Below the pieces are notes generated by a model. The model searched no databases. It was not told where the DNA came from and saw only the letters and a program-made list of their open reading frames with translations. This document shows positions 27,986 through 36,651 of a stretch of DNA of 64,000 nucleotides, one piece after another (within the stretch, counting starts at the first letter, position 1; the number at the start of each line of letters is the position of its first letter). The stretch spans positions 6,019 to 70,018 of the forward strand of contig JAGKTT010000005.1 of NCBI GenBank assembly GCA_021153285.1, written 5' to 3'. Source of the stretch: Bacteroidia bacterium. Lineage in GTDB: Bacteria > Bacteroidota > Bacteroidia > Bacteroidales > UBA932. Both the position numbers and the translations under genes were made by a program.

Positions 27986-29130
27986 TGAAATTTTCATTCC
28001 GCAAGCTTTGGAAGCTCATTCCTTCGGGAGTAGTATGTCTGGTGATAGTATTCGGACTTTTCGCCTATCTCGGTTCTGTAATGGGCACTCCGAATATGCT
28101 GAACACCGTAATGAATACAGCTCACGACCTTCTGCTGAACACAGTCTTCTATCTTATGGCCATATGCGTCATCACTGGTGCCATCGGTCGTATATTTATG
28201 GAATTCGGTGTAGTCACCCTTCTGGAAAAGCTCCTCAGGCCACTTATGAAGCCTCTTTTCAATCTTCCGGGAGTGGCATCCCTCGGAGCTGTGCTTACAT
28301 TTCTTTCAGACAATCCGGCCATCATTTCACTGACTCAGGACAAACGGTTCAGCAGTTATTTCAAGAAATATCAGTTCATATCACTCACCAATTTCGGCAC
28401 AGCTTTCGGAATGGGTCTTCTGGTGATCGTATTTATGGTAGGCCAAGGTTATTATGCAGAACCTTTCATCGGGCTATTCGGCGCCATATGCGGATGCATT
28501 GTTTCCACACGTCTGATGCAGTATTTCGTAATCAAAGCATATCCGCAATATAAAGACGAAGATGCCAGTTCATCGGACACGGCAGGACTTTCTGAAGAGA
28601 AAACTGAGGAAAAGCCTCTGTTCCAACGGATTCTGGACTCACTTCTGGATGGAGGAAGAACAGGAGTGGATGTCGGACTGGCCATAATCCCGGGTGTACT
28701 GATCATTTCGACACTGGTAATGCTTCTGACATTCGGTCCTTCTGCTACCGGAGCATATACAGGAGCTGCCTATGAAGGCGTAGAACTCCTGCCTTGGATC
28801 GGTGAAAAGATCGACTTCATATTCAAATGGCTTTTCGGATTCGAGGATCCTCATCTGATAGCCTTCCCGATCACTGCCCTTGGAGCGGTGGGAGCCGCCC
28901 TGGGACTGATCCCGAACTTCATTTCACAGGGATGGATAGACGGCAATGCCATTGCAGTGTTCACAGCTATCGGAATGTGCTGGAGTGGCTATCTCAGCAC
29001 CCACACGGCAATGCTGGACAGCCTCGGCTACCGCAGACTCACATCCAAGGCAATAATCTCCCACACCATCGGAGGAATTGTGGCTGCTTTTATCGCTCAC
29101 TGGACATTCGTACTGTATTCATTGATATAA
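27985..29130 (+). CDS. Nucleoside-recognition (GATE) domain membrane protein
   Basis: 381 residues with about ten membrane segments. Two GATE-like parts are visible: ICVITGAIGRIFMEFGVVTLLEKLLRPLMKPLFNLPG with FLSDNPAIISLTQ in the first half, and PITALGAVGAALGLIP near the end. The arrangement fits the CD0519/CD1768-type family related to SpmA/SpmB. Substrate unknown. It overlaps the porin stop by 1 bp, so a porin-permease pair for one solute is possible. Confidence 0.78.
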   Translation: MKFSFRKLWKLIPSGVVCLVIVFGLFAYLGSVMGTPNMLNTVMNTAHDLLLNTVFYLMAICVITGAIGRIFMEFGVVTLLEKLLRPLMKPLFNLPGVASLGAVLTFLSDNPAIISLTQDKRFSSYFKKYQFISLTNFGTAFGMGLLVIVFMVGQGYYAEPFIGLFGAICGCIVSTRLMQYFVIKAYPQYKDEDASSSDTAGLSEEKTEEKPLFQRILDSLLDGGRTGVDVGLAIIPGVLIISTLVMLLTFGPSATGAYTGAAYEGVELLPWIGEKIDFIFKWLFGFEDPHLIAFPITALGAVGAALGLIPNFISQGWIDGNAIAVFTAIGMCWSGYLSTHTAMLDSLGYRRLTSKAIISHTIGGIVAAFIAHWTFVLYSLI

Positions 29131-29133
29131 GCT

Positions 29134-29610
29134 ATGGCAGAGCAACTGATAATTTCCGACGGAAGCAAGGAAGAAAAATACGCCCTGCTGTATTCGCAGA
29201 TCACAGCATTGACTGAAGGTGAAAGCGACACTATCGCCAATATGGCCAATATTGCTTCAATGATCCACAGCACCTTCGGATTCTGGTGGACCGGCTTCTA
29301 TCGAGTGAAGGATAACCAATTGATATTGGGCCCTTTCCAAGGGCCTTTAGCCTGCAGCAGGATCGGATTCGGGAAAGGGGTCTGCGGTACAGCCTGGAAA
29401 CTCAGGGAAACCGTCATTGTCCCGGATGTAGAAAGATTCCCCGGTCATATTGCCTGCAGCAGCGCTTCGCGCAGCGAGATCGTCGTACCGGTTTTCGATA
29501 AGGAAAGTCTGGAAGTCACAGCAGTTCTGGACATCGACAGTGACACACCTGACAAATTTGACCAGACCGACCGCCTCTGGCTGGAAAAGATAGCAGGACT
29601 GATTATTTAA
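29134..29610 (+). CDS. msrC: Free methionine-(R)-sulfoxide reductase (GAF domain)
   Basis: 158 residues of the GAF-fold fRMsr: MIHSTFGFWWTGFYRV, PFQGPLACSRIGFGKGVCGTAW with two Cys, VPDVERFPGHIACSSASRSEIVVPVF with the third Cys, and LDIDSDTPDKFDQTDRLWLEKI. It reduces free Met-R-sulfoxide. Three bases after the GATE gene, so part of the porin operon. MsrA is encoded 7 kb upstream. Confidence 0.95.
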   Translation: MAEQLIISDGSKEEKYALLYSQITALTEGESDTIANMANIASMIHSTFGFWWTGFYRVKDNQLILGPFQGPLACSRIGFGKGVCGTAWKLRETVIVPDVERFPGHIACSSASRSEIVVPVFDKESLEVTAVLDIDSDTPDKFDQTDRLWLEKIAGLII

Positions 29611-29962
29611 GTGTCTTATAAGACAATATATGCGCTGAAACTGCTATCGCTATCACTATGAAGAGAGTCCTCAAGGTCCAGTGCTCTGCGACACATACAG
29701 CACAATAGATCAATGTAATCCACACAAGAGACACTGAGATCACCTTGATTCTGAGAGGTATTGCCCTATGTTCCAGGAAATTGCGGATATAGGGTCCAAG
29801 TCTGGGATGATTCATAAGCCAATTGTATAGACCTTTATTGGACTTAAGGAACAATGTGGCTGAAAGAAGGAGAAAAGGAGTAGTAGGCAATACGGGAAGA
29901 AAGGCCCCGAGAATCCCGAGGCCAAGCGATATCAGTCCTATGATTGTCAGAAAAATCCTCAT
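29603..29962 (-). CDS. YbaN family (DUF454) membrane protein
   Basis: 119 residues with membrane segments IGLISLGLGILGAFLPVLPTTPFLLLSATLF and WITLIYCAVCV. The FLPVLPTTPFLL and W...HP.LG..I.....H.A.P motifs define DUF454. Role unknown. It overlaps the end of msrC by 8 bp on the opposite strand and is co-directional with the downstream nucleoside kinase. Confidence 0.9.
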   Translation of the reverse strand: MRIFLTIIGLISLGLGILGAFLPVLPTTPFLLLSATLFLKSNKGLYNWLMNHPRLGPYIRNFLEHRAIPLRIKVISVSLVWITLIYCAVCVAEHWTLRTLFIVIAIAVSAHILSYKTLK

Positions 29963-29973
29963 TCCGATCCGGT

Positions 29974-31641
29974 TTAAAGGCTGCTGCCGCCGATAAAACT
30001 TCTAAGCAATGAAGTCGAAGGAACATCCTTGTCGGAAACAGGAGTGAAATAACTGAGGAACTTCTTCAGTCTGTGTACCTCACTGTATTCCGGACAATTC
30101 TTCGGAACTGTCATCAGAATCTTCTCAGCGTGAGCCCTTACCACTGCGAACTCCACAAGATATGCAGAATTGAAAAGTACATCAGCATTTTCCTGATATG
30201 GATATATCCACTGTACTTCAGAACGACGCACATTCGGCCAATGCATTATAGACTCACGGGCTGTGAAGGCTCCCTTATTGAAATCCCTGACAATTCGTCT
30301 GAGCAGACGATTGTCGCTGGTCGGGATACAATTATGGTCATCAAGTGATATGCTCGTGATGGTATTGATGAAGATCCTGTATTTTGAAGAATCATCCACC
30401 TGGTCGGTCAGACGTGGATTGAGAGCGTGGATTCCTTCAATGATGAGGATAGATCCAGACTCAAGTTTCAATTTCTTTCCATTAAACTCCCTGAGACCTG
30501 TAACAAAATTATATTCAGGAACATCCACTGTTTCCCCTGCGAGAAGCTTGAGTACATCACTCTGCAGATATCTGTGATCGACCGTCTCGAAATTGTCGAA
30601 ATCGAATTCTCCGTTCGGAAGTCTTGGAGTGTCCAGACGATTCACGAAATAGTCATCTGTAGAGAAGGATATAGGACGGATTCCGCAAGCTTTAAGCTGG
30701 ATGCTCAGACGCTTGCAGAATGTGGATTTTCCGCTGGAGCTGGGACCTGTGATAAGCACAAGACGCACCGGGTTTTCCGGGTCGTTCACTCTTTGCTCAA
30801 TTTCTTCTGCAATCTGCACAATCTTCTTTTCCTGAAGAGCCTCTGCTATCTTTATAAGATCGCTTGCCTCCCCTCTCTGACAAGCAAGATTCACATCTCC
30901 GACATTCTCCAGCCCCATTATCCTGTTCCATTTCTGGTTTTCGGCAAAGACATCAAAAGTCTTTGGCTGTTCTACAAATGGAGCGAGTTCTTCAGGATTA
31001 TGCCTGTTCGGAACCCTCAGAAGCATACCTCCACGGTACATATCAAGACTCCATACCCTTAAAGGACCGGTACTTGAAAGAAGTGCTTCATAATAGTAGT
31101 CCGGAGTATTTTCGAGGGTATAATAATTTACATAGACATCACCCGAGGTCTCCAGAAGCTTTACCTTATCATCATATCCGAGTTTTCTGAAGATATCGAT
31201 GGCCTCTTCCAGAAGCACTTCGTGCCTGCGGAAAGGGATGTCAGCCTCTACAAGGTCATTCATACGAGCCTTGATGAGAGCCAGATCATCTGCAGTCATT
31301 ACCGTACCGTCGCCCTTGTCAATCGAGCAGAAATATCCTTTGGAGATAGGCCTTCTCAGAATCACGCGGCAATCAGGGAAAATATCCTTGGCCGCCTTGC
31401 AGAGAAGGAAACACAATGAATTGCAATACACGCTTCGTCCAAGATAAGACGTATAATCCAGGAATTCTACCTGCCTGCTGTTGAAAGCCCTGTATTTAAG
31501 TCCCTGGCTGACATTGTTTACCTTAGCACAAAGAATAGGATAAGGTTTTTCGAACTCGAATGCCGGCAACATTTCCAGAAGTGTGGTTCCCTCCGGAAAT
31601 GTCACACTGGTCTGCGTATTGACACAAAAAATCTTCACCAT
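29974..31641 (-). CDS. Nucleoside (uridine-type) kinase with ThrRS-like N-terminal domains
   Basis: 555 residues. The N-terminus (1-75) is TGS-like (FCVNTQTSVTFPEGTTLLEM); residues about 75-250 resemble the second-additional domain of threonyl-tRNA synthetase, with NSLCFLLCKAAKDIFPDCRV and YFCSIDKGDG; the C-terminal half is a uridine kinase-type P-loop kinase with GPSSSGKST at 299-307, FSTDDYFVNR, and the lid-like region FNKGAF. Such hybrid kinases are common in Bacteroidota and Clostridia. The true substrate is not known from sequence; a nucleoside is likely. Confidence 0.88.
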   Translation of the reverse strand: MVKIFCVNTQTSVTFPEGTTLLEMLPAFEFEKPYPILCAKVNNVSQGLKYRAFNSRQVEFLDYTSYLGRSVYCNSLCFLLCKAAKDIFPDCRVILRRPISKGYFCSIDKGDGTVMTADDLALIKARMNDLVEADIPFRRHEVLLEEAIDIFRKLGYDDKVKLLETSGDVYVNYYTLENTPDYYYEALLSSTGPLRVWSLDMYRGGMLLRVPNRHNPEELAPFVEQPKTFDVFAENQKWNRIMGLENVGDVNLACQRGEASDLIKIAEALQEKKIVQIAEEIEQRVNDPENPVRLVLITGPSSSGKSTFCKRLSIQLKACGIRPISFSTDDYFVNRLDTPRLPNGEFDFDNFETVDHRYLQSDVLKLLAGETVDVPEYNFVTGLREFNGKKLKLESGSILIIEGIHALNPRLTDQVDDSSKYRIFINTITSISLDDHNCIPTSDNRLLRRIVRDFNKGAFTARESIMHWPNVRRSEVQWIYPYQENADVLFNSAYLVEFAVVRAHAEKILMTVPKNCPEYSEVHRLKKFLSYFTPVSDKDVPSTSLLRSFIGGSSL

Positions 31642-31692
31642 CGATAATAAGTTTTAGATGGTGAAGATACGAATATTTTTTATAATCCTATG

Positions 31693-33123
31693 CTATTCCT
31701 TTACCTTGATGTCAAGTTTGACAGGCTTGATCATATTTTCCGGTGAAAGAATGGTATCAAGATCCTCCTTGGAAAGGATATTATGTTCCAGAACCAGATC
31801 ATAAATGCTCTTTCCTGTAGCCATAGCTTCCTTGGCGATACGGGTAGAATATTTATAACCGATCACAGGATTCAGGGCTGTAACGACACCGAAGCTCGAA
31901 TGGATATACTTGTCGCACTGCTCCACGTTGGCTATGATTCCATCCACACAATTGATTCTGAGAGTATCGAATCCGTTCATCATAATTGCTGCAGATTCAA
32001 AGCAGCACTGTGCCATCACCGGCTCCATCGCATTGAGCTCCATCTGGGCAGCCTCCGAAGACATTGCCACACAAAGATCGTTACCGATGACCTTGTAACA
32101 TATCTGGTTCATCACTTCAGGAATCACAGGATTGACCTTTCCCGGCATAATGGAAGAGCCTGGCTGGCGTGCAGGAAGGTCGAACTCGTGAAAACCGCAA
32201 CGAGGACCGGAAGAAAGAAGACGGAGATCGTTGCAGATCTTATTCATCTTGGTAGCGATACGACGCAGAGCTGATGAATAACCCACCATACAAGATGTAT
32301 CGGAAGTCGCGGCAACGAGATTGTCAGCAAGCTTCATATCCCATCCTGTAATTTCACGAAGCGCTGCAATACACTTCTCGGAATATCCTGGTTCAGAACA
32401 GATTCCTGTTCCGATCGCAGTAGCTCCCATATTGACTGTAAGGAGTTCCTGGGCAGCGAAATTGATATTGCGTATCTCGTCGCGAAGGATTGATGCGAAT
32501 GCTCCGAAAGTCTGACCGAGAGTCATAGGGACAGCATCTTCGAGCTGTGTACGACCCATCTTCAATATATCCTTGAACTCCTCAGCCTTAGCTTCAAATG
32601 ACTTGATGATAAGCTCATAATGCTTCATAAACTCGAGGTGCGTTGCATATAGACCGATATGTATGGCTGTCGGATATGCATCATTTGTAGACTGCGAGCA
32701 GTTTACGTGATCATTGGGCGAGCAATGCTTGTATTTTCCTAGCGGAAGGCCCATAATCTGAAGGGCGCGGTTAGCAATCACCTCATTTGCATTCATATTG
32801 GTGGTGGTTCCTGCACCACCCTGAATCATATCCACCGGGAAATATTCGTGATGCTTGCCTTCAAGAATCTCGCGGCAGGCCTGAGAAATAGCATTGAACT
32901 GCTCATCTGTGAGAAGACCGAGCTGATGATTGGCCTGAGCGGCAGCAAGCTTGGTTATCGCCAATCCGTTGATGAACAAAGGGTAATCATTCAGATGGAA
33001 CGAACTGATAGGAAAATTTTCGATTCCTCTGAGAGTCTGTACACCGTAGAGTGCTTCAGCAGGTACTTCCATAGAACCTATCAAATCGCTCTCGGTACGG
33101 GTGTTTTTTATACAATCTTCCAT
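31693..33123 (-). CDS. aspA: Aspartate ammonia-lyase
   Basis: 476 residues of the fumarase/aspartase superfamily: GSMEVPAEALYGVQTLRGIENF, GGAGTTTNMNANEVIANRAL, KMGRTQLEDAVPMTLGQ and the signature GSSIMPGKVNP. It converts aspartate to fumarate and ammonia, feeding the fumarate respiration of anaerobic Bacteroidota. A very good promoter lies upstream (minus strand, TTTG at 33197-33194, 19-base spacer, TAACTTTG at 33174-33167). Confidence 0.95.
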   Translation of the reverse strand: MEDCIKNTRTESDLIGSMEVPAEALYGVQTLRGIENFPISSFHLNDYPLFINGLAITKLAAAQANHQLGLLTDEQFNAISQACREILEGKHHEYFPVDMIQGGAGTTTNMNANEVIANRALQIMGLPLGKYKHCSPNDHVNCSQSTNDAYPTAIHIGLYATHLEFMKHYELIIKSFEAKAEEFKDILKMGRTQLEDAVPMTLGQTFGAFASILRDEIRNINFAAQELLTVNMGATAIGTGICSEPGYSEKCIAALREITGWDMKLADNLVAATSDTSCMVGYSSALRRIATKMNKICNDLRLLSSGPRCGFHEFDLPARQPGSSIMPGKVNPVIPEVMNQICYKVIGNDLCVAMSSEAAQMELNAMEPVMAQCCFESAAIMMNGFDTLRINCVDGIIANVEQCDKYIHSSFGVVTALNPVIGYKYSTRIAKEAMATGKSIYDLVLEHNILSKEDLDTILSPENMIKPVKLDIKVKE

Positions 33124-33166
33124 AATTTTAAATATATGAATAATGATTTATAAGCAATCAAGACGA

Positions 33167-33197
33167 CAAAGTTAACAATCATTATCTGGAAAGCAAA
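33167..33197 (-). promoter_or_regulatory. Promoter of aspA
   Basis: Minus strand: TTTG (33197-33194), 19-base spacer, TAACTTTG (33174-33167). Full match to the Bacteroides -33/-7 consensus. Confidence 0.85.
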
Positions 33198-33230
33198 GAA
33201 TTTATCGACTTTAAGACACCTGCGGTAATA

Positions 33231-33262
33231 TTCGGAAAAAACAATAAATATCAATATCTTTG
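33231..33262 (+). promoter_or_regulatory. Promoter of the SGNH lipoprotein gene
   Basis: TATCTTTG at 33255-33262 with TTCG at 33231-33234 as a degenerate -33, 27 bp before the start codon. Confidence 0.7.
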
Positions 33263-33288
33263 CAGACAATCAAATTCAATCGACAACT

Positions 33289-34059
33289 ATGAAAATCCAG
33301 ACACTCCTTTTTACCGTTCTGCTTACCATCAGCAGCTGTTGCCAGGCACCACAAAACAAGAATCAAGAGACATCTACCAATCCTTCAACCTATCTGGTGG
33401 AAGGATGCATTCCAGTAAGCAAAGAATCTGATATGAAATGGATTACGCGTTATTCAGATCAGATCGAAGCTTTGGAAGCAAAAGCTGCCGCAGACAGCAT
33501 TTCAGACATTGACGTGATGTTCTTCGGAAGCTCTTCCATCCGACTTTGGAAAGGACTTGAGGAAATGATGAGTCCTCTGAGAGTTGTGAACAGAGGATAT
33601 GGCGGAGCTACAGTAAGGGATATCCATTATAATTACTCAAGCATAATGGCCCACTACAAGCCTAAGGCATTTGTAGTATTTTGTGACAATGACATTGCCG
33701 GCAATGCAAATGACCTGACCACCGGAGAAGTTCTGGATCATTACAGGCTTCTGTTCCAGAGATTGGACAAGGACTATCCCGGCACTCCTGTATTCTTCCT
33801 TTCCTGGAAATATTCTGAACTCAGAGCTGGCTTAAGAGAGAAACAAAAGACCGTGAATCACCTGATTGAAGAATACGCCGGCATATCAGACCAAGTGACC
33901 TTCGTGGATGTGAATTCTCTTCTTCTTGATGAAGACGGCAATGTCAACCCTGCACTTTTCGAAAAGGACAATCTTCACATAAACCGCGATGGTTATCTCC
34001 TTTGGACATCAGTCCTGAAGCCTCAGCTTATGGACATCTGCACAAGCAATGAGATATAA
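33289..34059 (+). CDS. Exported SGNH/GDSL hydrolase
   Basis: 256 residues. MKIQTLLFTVLLTISSCCQ gives a signal with a Cys pair, probably a lipoprotein. VMFFGSSSIRLWKGLEE (nucleophile region with the GSSS form of GDSL), VNRGYGGATVRDIHYN, VFCDNDIAGNA and the C-terminal DNLHINRDGYLLW with the catalytic Asp-x-x-His are all in order. It probably removes acetyl or acyl groups from glycans or lipids in the envelope. The Cys in CDND replaces a more common Gly-x-N-D. Confidence 0.87.
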   Translation: MKIQTLLFTVLLTISSCCQAPQNKNQETSTNPSTYLVEGCIPVSKESDMKWITRYSDQIEALEAKAAADSISDIDVMFFGSSSIRLWKGLEEMMSPLRVVNRGYGGATVRDIHYNYSSIMAHYKPKAFVVFCDNDIAGNANDLTTGEVLDHYRLLFQRLDKDYPGTPVFFLSWKYSELRAGLREKQKTVNHLIEEYAGISDQVTFVDVNSLLLDEDGNVNPALFEKDNLHINRDGYLLWTSVLKPQLMDICTSNEI

Positions 34060-34198
34060 GGAAATCGAAAACACATAAGCTCTCAGGACCATTCTGGAGG
34101 CAGGATGCTGCTGTCGATAAGCGACTCTTTGGATGAAATCGTGAATGATATTGAAAATTTCAGAGAAAGGAAATGATCATTGATTCCTTCTGAGAGAC

Positions 34199-34609
34199 TT
34201 ACCTGACATCCAGCAGTGTAATATCAAAGATCAAAGTCGAAAAGGCCTTGATAGCTCCAGCCGGACGTGAACCGTAGCCAAGATTATACGGAATGACCAC
34301 CTCCCATCTGGATCCGGCCGGCATTTCCCTCATCGCTGTAATCCATCCTGTGATAAGTTCATTGAGACGGAAAGTAGCCGGTCTTCCCTTCTGTGTCTGA
34401 TCGAATATCTTTCCGTTTATGAGTTTACCGGTATAATATACGGTTACGAAACTCTTGGGCGAAGGCTTCTGTCCCTTTCCCTTTGTGATTTCTCTGTACA
34501 TCACACCATTGAACATAATCTTCACACCCGGTCTCTGGGCATATTCCTGAAGAAACTCCTGATTCCTCAGCTTATAGGCATTATCCACTGGTGGCATAAT
34601 TAATGGCAA
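34199..34609 (-). CDS. FKBP-type peptidyl-prolyl isomerase
   Basis: 136 residues. After a short N-terminal helix (NQEFLQEYAQRPGV), the FKBP domain reads SFVTVYYTGKLINGKIFDQTQ, WITAMREMPAGSRWEVVIPYNLGYGSRPAGAIKAFSTLIFDITLLDV. It lacks a signal peptide in this start and so probably acts in the cytoplasm. It overlaps the preceding NifX-like gene by 10 bp. The start could also be M5 at 34597. Confidence 0.9.
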   Translation of the reverse strand: MPLIMPPVDNAYKLRNQEFLQEYAQRPGVKIMFNGVMYREITKGKGQKPSPKSFVTVYYTGKLINGKIFDQTQKGRPATFRLNELITGWITAMREMPAGSRWEVVIPYNLGYGSRPAGAIKAFSTLIFDITLLDVR

Positions 34610-34947
34610 TCGTGGTGATCACATATCTCACCGTTATCCTTTACATTTCCTGAAAGATATTGATTTACAAGATCTTCCACATCTCCCGAGCAGCCTCTGA
34701 CCACTTCTATCCGCTGAGCTTCCAGTACATTCTTCGCACCTTGTCCCATATTGCCGGCAAGCATCACGGCCACTCCCATCTGTTTAAGCACAGGTGCGAT
34801 TCCGCTCTTGCATCCGCATCCCTGAGGCGATGCCATTTTGGTAACTTCAGCCACCTTGCCATCGATTATATTGAATATAGTATAATAGGCACAATGTCCG
34901 AAATGATCGTCCACACGTCCATCTTTAGTCGGTACAGCTATCTTCAT
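34600..34947 (-). CDS. NifX/NifB-type iron-molybdenum cofactor domain protein
   Basis: 115 residues from ATG 34947: MKIAVPTKDGRVDDHFGHCAYYTIF is the NifX/NafY fold start; MASPQGCGCKSGIAPVLKQMGVAVMLAGNMGQGA follows. A C-terminal EICDHHDCH gives a Cys/His cluster. Such proteins bind metal clusters; outside nitrogen fixers they have unknown jobs. No nif genes are in the window. Upstream of and overlapping the FKBP gene, divergent from the flavodiiron protein. Confidence 0.88.
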   Translation of the reverse strand: MKIAVPTKDGRVDDHFGHCAYYTIFNIIDGKVAEVTKMASPQGCGCKSGIAPVLKQMGVAVMLAGNMGQGAKNVLEAQRIEVVRGCSGDVEDLVNQYLSGNVKDNGEICDHHDCH

Positions 34948-35054
34948 ATTCCTGAATTTTTCTTCAAAGGTAATCCTAAATGCATAATTATCCAAATCAC
35001 ACCAATGGCACAAGCATTGCTTTCACCCCTGGCAGAAACGTATGAACAAAGCAT

Positions 35055-36296
35055 ATGAAGATCACTGAAAGAATCCGTTATGTCGGAGTAAACGACTGCG
35101 AAAAGCAATTGTTTGAAGGTATATGGCCTTTGCCTTTTGGCATAAGTTACAACTCGTATCTTATTGCTGACCAGAAAATTGCATTAATTGACACAATTGA
35201 CAAAGGATTTGAAGAGGAATACCTTAGAAAAATCAGTAAAGAGATTGGAAACAGGAGTATCGACTATTTGATAGTAAACCACGCTGAGCCGGATCATTCG
35301 TCACTGATTTCTCTACTGCTGAACATATATCCGGGGATACTCGTAGTGGCTGCCCCTAAAGCTATTCCGATGCTGAAAGGATTTTATGGGCTTACCGAGG
35401 ATGATATACTGGCTGTCAGGGACGGTGACAGATTGAGCCTTGGAAACTCAGATCTGACTTTTTATCATACTCCGATGGTGCATTGGCCGGAAACGATGAT
35501 GACCTGGCTGAGTGCTGAGTCGACACTGTTTTCAGGAGATGCATTCGGAGCCTTCGGAGCCTTGAACCACGGAATAACGGATACTGTCTTCAAGTGCGGA
35601 TGCCCACCCGGGGAACACAGCCACTATTCAGCCAGCGGTTTCCACGACGGCACCGCTGATGCCTTCTCGATGTACAGCGACGAAATGATCAGATACTATT
35701 CCAATATAGTTGGCAAATACGGATCTGCAGTACAGGTTGCGATGAAAAAGCTTTCACACCTGAAAATCAACAGAATCTGCAGTGCTCACGGACCAATATG
35801 GGAGAAGCAGGTCACCAGAGTGGAAGCACTGTACGACCGCCTGAGCCGCTACGAAGCTGAAGACGGAGTCTGCATAGCATACGGCTCAATGTACGGCAAT
35901 ACAGCAGAAGCCGCCAGAAACCTTGCGCAGGAATTAAGTTCAATCGGTATCCCCGTCACCCTGCACGACCTTAGCACAGAAAACATCTCGACCTCCCTAC
36001 GCGACATTTTCCGATACAACACATTAGCCCTGGGCTCCCCTACCTATAACGGAGGCATATTCCCACCGGTCGAAGCCTTTCTCCACGCCATATCGGCCAG
36101 AATGGTGAGAGGACGCAATTTCATTGCCTTCGGTTCCTACAGCTGGGCACCTGCCAGCGTCCGTCTGATGAACGACTACGCAGCTACACACGGCTTCAGC
36201 ATACTGCATCCCGGCATATCCTTCCCTCAGGCATACAGTCCGGAGAAATGCGATATGAAAACCTTGACAGAAGTGATTCGGGAAGCGTTGAAATGA
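35055..36296 (+). CDS. Flavodiiron protein (FprA family)
   Basis: 413 residues: an MBL-fold diiron domain (1-250) and a flavodoxin domain (about 265-413). Iron ligands are seen in VNHAEPDHSSL (H-x-E-x-D), the MVHWPETM His, SGDAFG Asp and SAHGPIW His; GSMYGNTAEAAR is the FMN loop. It reduces O2 or NO to harmless products in anaerobes. A region near 175-195 (KCGCPPGEHSHYSAS) has two Cys and several His. Last gene before the CRISPR-Cas unit. Confidence 0.93.
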   Translation: MKITERIRYVGVNDCEKQLFEGIWPLPFGISYNSYLIADQKIALIDTIDKGFEEEYLRKISKEIGNRSIDYLIVNHAEPDHSSLISLLLNIYPGILVVAAPKAIPMLKGFYGLTEDDILAVRDGDRLSLGNSDLTFYHTPMVHWPETMMTWLSAESTLFSGDAFGAFGALNHGITDTVFKCGCPPGEHSHYSASGFHDGTADAFSMYSDEMIRYYSNIVGKYGSAVQVAMKKLSHLKINRICSAHGPIWEKQVTRVEALYDRLSRYEAEDGVCIAYGSMYGNTAEAARNLAQELSSIGIPVTLHDLSTENISTSLRDIFRYNTLALGSPTYNGGIFPPVEAFLHAISARMVRGRNFIAFGSYSWAPASVRLMNDYAATHGFSILHPGISFPQAYSPEKCDMKTLTEVIREALK

Positions 36297-36314
36297 TATT
36301 TATCGAGTTTTCTA

Positions 36315-36473
36315 AACTAACCCATTGAGCGGAAAATCGGGCATTGAACACTGTCTGACCGCTCAATGGGTCAGGAAACAGACCCGTTGAGCGACCGCAG
36401 TGGTATGAGAGCTGGATTTTCCGCTCAACGGGTTTAGCAATATGCAGCAGAACCACTATCTTTGCACCCGGAA
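36315..36473 (+). repeat. 159-bp direct repeat, copy A (left boundary of CRISPR-Cas unit)
   Basis: Matches 44786-44944 at 158 of 159 bases (difference G/A at 36374/44845). The first 120 bases are a nested inverted repeat: outer arms 36319-36338 and 36415-36434 (20 bp, one mismatch), inner arms 36357-36372 and 36381-36396, so ACCCRTTGAGCG occurs four times in alternating direction. The last 40 bases carry a Bacteroidota promoter (TTTAG, 19 bases, TATCTTTG at 36457-36464). Possibly a MITE or REP-like element with its flank. Confidence 0.97.
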
Positions 36474-36550
36474 CCTCATTCGAGAAACTCCCTACAGGTG
36501 CTGTCCTATCTGCGACCAATAGAAGAGTATGTTCTTTCTGAGAATTGAAA

Positions 36551-36572
36551 TTTTGACAACATTATGTCAAAA
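36551..36572 (+). promoter_or_regulatory. Perfect palindrome, operator candidate for the WYL regulator
   Basis: TTTTGACA - 6 bases - TGTCAAAA, 80 bp before the WYL gene start. A second inverted repeat AAGGAAA - 10 bases - TTTCCTT lies at 36584-36607. The regulator may bind here and control itself. The half-site TTTGACA also follows the -7 element in each CRISPR repeat. Confidence 0.55.
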
Positions 36573-36651
36573 CGCACTGAACTAAGGAAATAATTGATAG
36601 TTTCCTTCATTAAATGGAGCAGATTGCTTAAATTTGGCAAAACCAGATTTT

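Noticed and set aside
34060..34198. Small frame ending MLLSISDSLDEIVND near 34104-34176
   Set aside because: Only 23 codons, no promoter or family; probably chance or a decayed gene end.
36196..36519. Minus-strand frames shared by both direct repeats (VERKIQLSYHCG...)
   Set aside because: They are identical only because the DNA repeat is identical; no family match or start signal supports coding.
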